Made by a program: the position numbers and the translations under genes. A DNA stretch of 64,000 nucleotides from Fischerella sp. JS2 (lineage in GTDB: Bacteria > Cyanobacteriota > Cyanobacteriia > Cyanobacteriales > Nostocaceae), in the NCBI RefSeq assembly GCF_032393985.1, contig NZ_CP135918.1:5891724-5955723 (forward strand), read 5' to 3'. Below, one piece after another: positions 9,626 to 15,504 of the stretch. Positions within the stretch are counted from its first letter, which is position 1. The number at the start of each line of letters is the position of its first letter. The notes below the pieces were generated by a model. That model worked only from the letters and a program-made list of their open reading frames with translations, had not been told where the DNA came from and did no database searches.

Positions 9626-10681
9626 ATGTCACAAAAAAATGAAACGCCAATTTTAATATTATCTTTATTAATAACTATTGGGTTAATTGGTGGAGGCTTT
9701 TGGTGGTTTGCCAGAAAAACTAGTTTTAACTTTAATCAAGTTACCAAACCTCAACCGATTAATTCCACTAGTCCTAATATTACTAAGCCAGAATCAAGTG
9801 GTAACAATTTTGCCTCTATTCAAAGTATCCCCACAGGATTATTTAACTACGGAGGCAGTACTTCTTGGGCACCAGTTCGACTCGCTGTTGATCCAGCAAT
9901 TCAAGCAGCACGACCAGAGTTTCGTCTGCGTTATGTAGAACCAATCAGTGGTACTCCCGGTTCCAGTACAGGTATCCAAGCATTAATTGATGGTCAATTA
10001 GCATTTGCTCAGTCGTCTCGGCCAATTCTGGACGAAGAATTAAAGCGTGCCAAAGAGCGTGGCTTTACTCTGCAACAAATTGCTGTAGCAATTGATGGCT
10101 TAGCAGTAGCGGTAAATCCTAATATTAATATCCCAGGACTAACACTAGACCAATTACGGTCTATTTACACAGGTGAAATCACGAATTGGAATCAAGTGGG
10201 TGGTCCTAGTATCCCTATAAAGCCATACTCACGTCGCATCAGTGATGGTGGGACTGTAGAACTATTTGTTCAAGACATCTTGAGTGGTCAAGCTTTTAGC
10301 TCTAATGTGGAGTTTGTTTCCACAACCACCCAAGCCCTACAAAAAGTGGCTGGTAGTCTTGGTGGCATATACTACGCTTCTGCCCCAGAAGTTGTTCCCC
10401 AATGTTCAATTAAACCCTTGCCTTTGGGGCGAACGCAAGGGCAGTATATTGCTCCTTACCAAGATTCACTTGTCCTCCCTTCTGAGTGTCCTGGTAAACG
10501 AAACAAATTGAACATTGAGGCTTTCCAATCTGGAAAGTACCCAATTACCCGAAATCTGTTTGTGGTGGTCAAACAGAATAATCAAATTGAGCAGCAAGCA
10601 GGTGTCGCTTATGCCAACTTGCTGCTGAGTGAGCAGGGACAGGAATTGATTTCCCAAGCAGGGTTTGTCAAAATTCGCTGA
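9626..10681 (+). CDS. PstS-like substrate-binding protein with MSQKNET anchor, copy 2
   Basis: 351 residues and a tandem paralog of the preceding gene. It has the same anchor (MSQKNETPILILSLLITIGL), then FNYGGSTSWAPVR, FAQSSRPILDEELK, IAVAIDGLAVAVNPNI, LRSIYTGEITNWNQVGGP and KPYSRRISDGGTVELF. The end is also conserved (ANLLLSEQGQELISQAGFVK). The two copies differ most in the linker after the anchor (about residues 30-60), consistent with a flexible tether. Function is unknown; extracytoplasmic ligand sensing for the upstream kinase is a testable guess. Confidence 0.87.
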   Translation: MSQKNETPILILSLLITIGLIGGGFWWFARKTSFNFNQVTKPQPINSTSPNITKPESSGNNFASIQSIPTGLFNYGGSTSWAPVRLAVDPAIQAARPEFRLRYVEPISGTPGSSTGIQALIDGQLAFAQSSRPILDEELKRAKERGFTLQQIAVAIDGLAVAVNPNINIPGLTLDQLRSIYTGEITNWNQVGGPSIPIKPYSRRISDGGTVELFVQDILSGQAFSSNVEFVSTTTQALQKVAGSLGGIYYASAPEVVPQCSIKPLPLGRTQGQYIAPYQDSLVLPSECPGKRNKLNIEAFQSGKYPITRNLFVVVKQNNQIEQQAGVAYANLLLSEQGQELISQAGFVKIR

Positions 10682-10868
10682 CTCTTGTCATAAGCAGACT
10701 AGAAGGTGGCGAGATTGCCAATAGACACCCCTAGAACCCTCTACAAACGTGCAAGAAATGATTGGGTGATATTCTCTTAACAGATTTACGCCTTCCCGTA
10801 AGGATAGCGGTGGTGGGCGCTATTCCTGATGGTAGGCGACTTCTCGTCAAGAACTTGGCTAATGTGCT

Positions 10869-11627
10869 TTAGCCGGCTCTGTTAATCGACTCTGCTGGCA
10901 AGCAAATCAAATTATCTCCCTGAGTGAGGATTAAGCCGCGCTGACGCAACTTACCCATCAAACGGGTGACGGTAACACGAGTCGAACCAATAGCACTGCC
11001 AATTTGGGCATGAGTGAGAGGGAAAGGTAGGCAATAGCCACGAATCACTTCAGGATCTGTTTCGCTCGTTGCCGGCTCTCCATATTCCTCAATCAACAAT
11101 GTGAGGAATCCTAAGAGTCGGTCAATGGTGCGGCGTTGTCCTAAGGCACTCAGCCACAGCAGTTTGCGCTGATGCTGATATCTAAACAGATCCATGATTT
11201 CGCGGCGGAAGTGAGGCCAATTATCTAAATCGTGCCAATACATCCACAACACTGCTGTTTGGTCAACGTGAGCATAAGCCTGGAGTGTGAATGGTGACTG
11301 GGCAACAATTTCAAACGGGTTTCCCGCACCAACAAATCCTAAGAAGGCTTCTTCTGGGGTTCTGTTAATGCGTCGAGACGTTAGCTGATTTGCTGTTGCA
11401 CTCACTTGGGCGGTTCCTACCATGCGGATAGCACCCCTTTGCACCAAATACAGCAATCCAGGACGGGCTGGAATGCGCTCATCTTTGCTAAAGGTGCGGC
11501 AGCGGTAGTGTTCTTGAGCCCAATCAAGAATTCGTTGCCAAGTTAAGAAAGGCCGTGATGCCTCAGAAAAGGAGGATGGAGATTGCATAGGTAACAAAGA
11601 GCGTTCGGCTGAAGACAAAGACGTCAT
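10869..11627 (-). CDS. devH: Crp/Fnr-family regulator, DevH ortholog
   Basis: 252 residues from ATG 11627 (a TTG four codons upstream is possible). A cyclic-nucleotide-binding-type beta roll lies in the N-terminal half (GLLYLVQRGAIRMVG). The long helix and a C-terminal helix-turn-helix follow, reading LTHAQIGSAIGSTRVTVTRL, almost identical to the NtcA recognition helix region. DevH is a Crp-type DNA-binding protein required for heterocyst function and the glycolipid envelope in Anabaena 7120. Orthology rests on family resemblance and on the rbcR/NnrU/thioredoxin/ndhF neighbourhood that I recall around devH. The kinase and binding-protein block sits between rbcR and this gene here. A perfect NtcA-type palindrome lies upstream at 11750-11763. 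Confidence 0.8.
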   Translation of the reverse strand: MTSLSSAERSLLPMQSPSSFSEASRPFLTWQRILDWAQEHYRCRTFSKDERIPARPGLLYLVQRGAIRMVGTAQVSATANQLTSRRINRTPEEAFLGFVGAGNPFEIVAQSPFTLQAYAHVDQTAVLWMYWHDLDNWPHFRREIMDLFRYQHQRKLLWLSALGQRRTIDRLLGFLTLLIEEYGEPATSETDPEVIRGYCLPFPLTHAQIGSAIGSTRVTVTRLMGKLRQRGLILTQGDNLICLPAESINRAG

Positions 11628-11749
11628 AACAAGGTGCAAGGAGTGTCTTCTTGTTGGCAGGTTAGGCTTAACACCTAACAGTGCCAGCCATGCAAAGAGA
11701 GGAATTTGAGTTCCTACTCTTTTGTTATACTACCTACTGTACAATGATG

Positions 11750-11763
11750 GTAGTAAAATTTAC
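11750..11763. promoter_or_regulatory. Candidate NtcA-binding site upstream of devH
   Basis: GTAGTAAAATTTAC matches the NtcA consensus GTA-N8-TAC exactly and lies about 125 bases upstream of the devH ATG. On the devH strand a TATAAC-like -10 follows after about 20 bases. NtcA-activated promoters usually have about 22, so the spacing is slightly short. The match is visible in the sequence; binding is inferred. Confidence 0.5.
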
Positions 11764-11892
11764 TCAGTTTCAAAAAAAATTTGCATAATTCTAATTTTTC
11801 TTTGCTTAGATTAAAGTTCTGTCTTAAGACAGATGACATAAAATCAATAGTTTTAATAGAAGAGCCTTTCATCAGTAAAGCATGTGCATAAA

Positions 11893-12810
11893 ATGCTACT
11901 AGTAAGTAAATACACAGCAATCAAACAGTTAGTACACAGTTATTTAATATCTACTTTAAGTATTTATACGCGCTACACCAAAATTGAAAGCCTAGCAAAT
12001 AAAAAAATTCCTCTATCTAAAGGTAGAAATAGTAATCAAGTTTTTTACATCACAGGATTAGCATTACAGCTGTCAAAATATGAGAAAATTTCAGCGATGG
12101 AGATTGCTGAGGCGATCGCTTCTCATTTATCGGCAAACTCGGCTGGAGTTTTCAGTATTCAAATAGTTCCACCTGGTTGGATTCATTTAAAATTGGCTGA
12201 CTCTGTTTTGGCTAGCTGGTTGCAGAGGCTGGTTGAAGGACGGGTGAAGACTGTAGCAAAAGGAGACGGGGACACAAGGGACAAGGGGGACGACTTGGAG
12301 GACAAGGAGTACAAGGGGGACAAGGAGGAATTGGTTACTATATTATTCTCCCCACACCCTTCACACTCCTCACACTCCCCATCTCCCCGATCCCCGATCC
12401 CTAACCACCTATTCCTAACTCAATATGCCCATGCACGCTGTTCCTCCCTTGTGCGGCTAGGTGAACAAGAGGGATTAATTTCTTCTGAGGGCGCTATACC
12501 TTGGCTTAACAAACAGCAAGAACTACGTTTTCATCACCCAAGTGAGCTGTATTTGTTAAGTGAGTTAGTACAAGTAGTTGATGAATTAGAGTGTTCTGAC
12601 TCTAGTGATTCGGTGAAATGGGAAAAGCCAGCGCTTTGTTTAACTCAAATGTTTGACAACCTCTGGCGTGACTGTCAAATTTGGGGTGAGGTAAAAGTCA
12701 ACTCACCAGAACTAGCTCAAGCCAGGCTGGGATTGATTATGGCTACTCAATCAGTTTTAAGAATACTGTTGGAAAAAAAGCTTGGTATTTTGGCTCTGTT
12801 GGAATTATGA
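11893..12810 (+). CDS. DALR anticodon-binding domain protein (ArgRS-like, no catalytic domain)
   Basis: 305 residues from ATG 11893 (a GTG lies three codons earlier). The N-terminal part resembles the additional domain of arginyl-tRNA synthetase (AMEIAEAIASHLSANSAGVF, QIVPPGWIHLKLADS). The C-terminal part resembles the DALR anticodon-binding domain (TQYAHARCSSLVRLGEQ, LYLLSELVQVVDEL). The HIGH/KMSKS catalytic core is absent. Cyanobacteria commonly carry such stand-alone proteins, whose role is unknown. Between the two domains lies an odd segment of about 55 residues (GDGDTRDKGDDLEDKEYKGD, then a His/Ser/Pro-rich stretch) encoded by DNA that looks like the intergenic GGGGACAAGG and CACACTCCTCAC repeats, suggesting repeat invasion in frame. 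Confidence 0.75.
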   Translation: MLLVSKYTAIKQLVHSYLISTLSIYTRYTKIESLANKKIPLSKGRNSNQVFYITGLALQLSKYEKISAMEIAEAIASHLSANSAGVFSIQIVPPGWIHLKLADSVLASWLQRLVEGRVKTVAKGDGDTRDKGDDLEDKEYKGDKEELVTILFSPHPSHSSHSPSPRSPIPNHLFLTQYAHARCSSLVRLGEQEGLISSEGAIPWLNKQQELRFHHPSELYLLSELVQVVDELECSDSSDSVKWEKPALCLTQMFDNLWRDCQIWGEVKVNSPELAQARLGLIMATQSVLRILLEKKLGILALLEL

Positions 12811-12880
12811 GGAAATCTTTATTTAAAAAGGTAGAAATATGAGAGTTTAATGAAAGGTATCAAAACTTTTGTAACAAGTA

Positions 12881-12909
12881 TTGACTGCTTTAATGACCCA
12901 AGATATATT
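12881..12909 (+). promoter_or_regulatory. Sigma-70-type promoter of the candidate small RNA
   Basis: TTGACT at 12881-12886 and TATATT at 12904-12909 are separated by exactly 17 bases. This is one of the best -35/-10 pairs in the window, and no coding region follows, only a short segment ending in a strong terminator. Confidence 0.65.
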
Positions 12910-12915
12910 AACAGG

Positions 12916-12987
12916 TGTGTGAGGAGCGAACCAGCAAGGGTGCCGAGACGAAACACGGCCAGTCGTCGGCACCCTTTCTGATTTTTT
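12916..12987 (+). ncRNA. Candidate small RNA, about 70 nt, with intrinsic terminator
   Basis: It starts about seven bases after the -10 box and ends at TTTTTT (12982-12987). The 3' half is a strong terminator: AAGGGTGCCGA (12936-12946) pairs with TCGGCACCCTT, extended by an inner GAC/GTC pair closing a GAAACACGGCCA loop. The 5' half is short and mostly unpaired, GGTGTGTGAGGAGCGAACC. It contains GTGTGAGGAG, which is complementary to ten of the eleven bases of the ACUCCUCACAC core of the cyanobacterial small RNA Yfr1. It sits between two converging genes, so it is not a leader. The identity is not one I recognise. Confidence 0.6.
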
Positions 12988-13040
12988 AGTATTTTATTAG
13001 TGGTTAGTGGTTGTTACAAATAACGAACAACAAACAACTA

Positions 13041-13871
13041 CTACGATAGCAACAGCTTTTCTATGGCCACTGCTGCTCCATCTTGCTCAACACTGGGGGC
13101 TATCCAGTTAGCGATCGCTTGGACTTGTGATGGAGCATTGCCCATAGCAACACCAATCCCAGCATACTCCAGCATTTCTAAATCATTAAAGTTATCGCCA
13201 ATAGTCATGACATTACTAGGTTGTAGCCCTAGCAGTTCTTCAGCAAGGTAACGTACTGCCACACCTTTATTAGCAAAAGGATTAGTCGCTTCAAAAAATG
13301 TGGCCACGGATTTTGTCAAATACAACTCAGCAGGTGTGTATTGACGGCTTAAAGAACCGAGTAAGTTATCAATAATGTCTGTGTCATCGCACAAAGCTAG
13401 TATTTTTGTGGGTTCATAAGTGTTTAAAACTTGACGTAAGTCACCGACTGCAATAGGGTTAATCCCAGAACGTTCTGCATAAAGTTGAGTTTCGGTTGTG
13501 ATTTCACGGACGTAGAGTTGATCGTTGATGTAAAAATGAACAGATAAAAGCGATCGCAATTGTGGTTGTTCAAAATAGTCTAATAGCTGCTGAGCCATTT
13601 CTCTGGAAACAGGTAAATGTTGGTACATTTGTTCAGAGGTTGGGTCTTGTATCCAAGCTCCTTGATAAGCTATTAAGGGTAAAGTAGAGCCAATATCTTG
13701 ATGGAAGCGCAAAGCAGAACGGAACATCCTACCAGTGGCGATCGCGACCTTAATTCCTTGTGCTTTTGCCACAGTGATTGCTTCTTTGACAGGTTTGCTG
13801 ATATTGTTAGATTCGCCGGCGATAGTTCCATCTATATCTAGAACCAGCAGTTTAATTTCTTTTGTAGCCAT
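13041..13871 (-). CDS. HAD-superfamily Cof-type hydrolase (phosphatase)
   Basis: 276 residues from ATG 13871; an upstream ATG at 13940 would add 23 residues not typical of the family. HAD motif I is LLVLDIDGTIAGE with the nucleophile Asp at the start, motif II is VAIATGR, and motif IV is VMTIGDNFNDLEMLEYAGIG. The large C2-type cap between motifs II and III marks the Cof subfamily, which dephosphorylates sugar phosphates, PLP or flavin-related phosphates. The substrate cannot be read from sequence. The gene converges on the candidate small RNA, whose terminator region separates it from the DALR gene. Confidence 0.9.
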   Translation of the reverse strand: MATKEIKLLVLDIDGTIAGESNNISKPVKEAITVAKAQGIKVAIATGRMFRSALRFHQDIGSTLPLIAYQGAWIQDPTSEQMYQHLPVSREMAQQLLDYFEQPQLRSLLSVHFYINDQLYVREITTETQLYAERSGINPIAVGDLRQVLNTYEPTKILALCDDTDIIDNLLGSLSRQYTPAELYLTKSVATFFEATNPFANKGVAVRYLAEELLGLQPSNVMTIGDNFNDLEMLEYAGIGVAMGNAPSQVQAIANWIAPSVEQDGAAVAIEKLLLS

Positions 13872-13940
13872 ACCCGCAACAGCAGCTGATTTTATTTGAG
13901 TAGCAGATGCTTTGTGCATAAATTTGGTTATCAATTTCAT

Positions 13941-14618
13941 AAAGAAAGTCTCAGTTAAGAGATTATCAGGCTAGGGCAGAATATGGCAGTAGATCTTCTT
14001 GAAAGTAATCTAGCTGAATAATACAATTCATATTTAAATTCCATTATTACTCTACGTAAATTTGCGATAGTAATTACCTAATACGTAAATATATTTTAGA
14101 TATTTAATTAATTTCTATTTGTTTTTTTCTCAATTGAGAAAAATCTTCAGTATTTTTTGCTATTGAGCTAGACATAGATCACAAAAAAGCCAAGATTTTC
14201 TTAGTTGGTTATCTCCTCAATCAAATTCCTATAAATAATTAGTAAAAACTAGTTTGAACTATAGACAGGTAGGAACATACTAAGTTATCAATTGATTAAT
14301 CAAACATTCACTTCATTAGAAAGTGCATCTTAGGTTGATAGAAGAAAGCAAAGAGAAGTCACAGCTGAGGCTTTTTTTGCTCTCAACTTCAAAGAGGCAA
14401 AAGACAATTAGTGGGGGATCTCTGCACCAAGCAGATCGCATCTATAGATCAACAACTGACAACTACCAAATCTGTGATGGACATAGGATTTTAAACCTCT
14501 TTTGGGTAAAGCTATCCAGCATACTTAAAAACTTTATTCTGTATAGCTTCCCTCTGCTTTTTTCCTTTGCGCAGAACAGATAATTGCTCTTAAGTTATAC
14601 AAAAACAGAAGGATTTCC
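13941..14618. other. Intergenic region, about 680 bases, no supported gene
   Basis: AT-rich DNA between the divergent HAD and PEP-CTERM genes. A forward frame at 14323-14583 has no recognisable features. I see no terminator or RNA fold that stands out, only AT-rich short inverted runs (ATACGTAAATATATTTTAG near 14080). It presumably holds both promoters. Confidence 0.5.
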
Positions 14619-15455
14619 ATGATTAAAAAAGGTTTAACCGGAATAATTTTTGCTGCTGCTGCATTGACTGGATTATTTTCTCAAGTAGGCTCTGCATCTG
14701 CAACTGATTTTACTTGGGATGATTCATGGGTACAACCCGAAATACAAAGTAAAGAAACAACTGGTTTTGATGACACTATTTTCCAGCAATTTGTGCAAAT
14801 AGAAAGAATGGCCATACCAAATAGCCAACAATTTCTATTAGATCCTAGTAAGTTATTTTTGAAATATAGCAATGATGTCAGTGTTTATTTCATCAACGAA
14901 GGAGCTGGTTATAGAAACCAGTTGGCTTATCAGGCAACTGGGGCTACAAATAAATCTGGTTTAGTATTCAATGATATTGCTTGTAGTGGTTCTGGGTGTG
15001 TTGGTGATTGGGGTGGTAATACACTCAAGCTAGGTGATGGAGTAAATCTTGGCAACTTTGCAGCAGGTACGCAATTAGATTTTTGGTTGAGAGCTGATGG
15101 TTTGAATCGTGGTAATTCTGCAAATATTTTTGGTACTCAAACTTCCTCAAATCAGGATGGCCTACAGCACGTTGTTGCCTATGCTGTTGGTGATTATATC
15201 TTATTAGGTTTTGAGGATTTGTATGGTGATTTGGGTGCTTCAGGAATAGATCCAAATACTGGGAAGTACAACGAAAGTTCAGATCGCGACTTTAATGATG
15301 TTGTGATGGTGCTGAAAATAGGTGAGAAAAATGTTAAAGCATTAACTTCAACTTCTGTTCCAGAACCAAGTGCAACTTTATCATTATTGGGTGTGGGAGC
15401 ATTAGGTATGCTGAAACTACGTCGTCGTCAAAAGCAGGTAAAAGAATCTACTTAA
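14619..15455 (+). CDS. PEP-CTERM exported protein with DUF4114 domain
   Basis: 278 residues. A Sec signal peptide (MIKKGLTGIIFAAAALTGLF, cleavage likely after the ASA near residue 28) precedes a beta-rich domain. The latter part has DUF4114 traits: VYFINEGAGYRNQLAYQ, YILLGFEDLYGDLG and SDRDFNDVVMVL, an acidic cluster likely to bind Ca2+. The C-terminus is a textbook PEP-CTERM sorting signal: SVPEPSATLSLLGVGALGML then KLRRRQK, expected to be processed by an exosortase, which is not in this window. Likely an envelope or matrix protein. A GGA-rich ribosome site (AGAAGGA) precedes the ATG. Confidence 0.9.
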   Translation: MIKKGLTGIIFAAAALTGLFSQVGSASATDFTWDDSWVQPEIQSKETTGFDDTIFQQFVQIERMAIPNSQQFLLDPSKLFLKYSNDVSVYFINEGAGYRNQLAYQATGATNKSGLVFNDIACSGSGCVGDWGGNTLKLGDGVNLGNFAAGTQLDFWLRADGLNRGNSANIFGTQTSSNQDGLQHVVAYAVGDYILLGFEDLYGDLGASGIDPNTGKYNESSDRDFNDVVMVLKIGEKNVKALTSTSVPEPSATLSLLGVGALGMLKLRRRQKQVKEST

Positions 15456-15504
15456 TTTAGAATCACCTGTAATCTAAACGGAAGCAACTGGCTACAATAA
15501 GGCT

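Noticed and set aside
11714-11920. Reverse open frame upstream of devH
   Set aside because: It spans the devH promoter and NtcA-type site and has no recognisable domain.
12916-12987. Identity as Yfr1 itself on the minus strand
   Set aside because: The minus strand shows a near match to the Yfr1 core, but there is no second stem or terminator after it, and Yfr1 normally lies near guaB/trxA. The plus-strand promoter and terminator fit better.
14323-14583. Forward open frame of 86 codons upstream of the PEP-CTERM gene
   Set aside because: Composition is unlike neighbouring genes, there is no good start context and nothing is recognisable in it.
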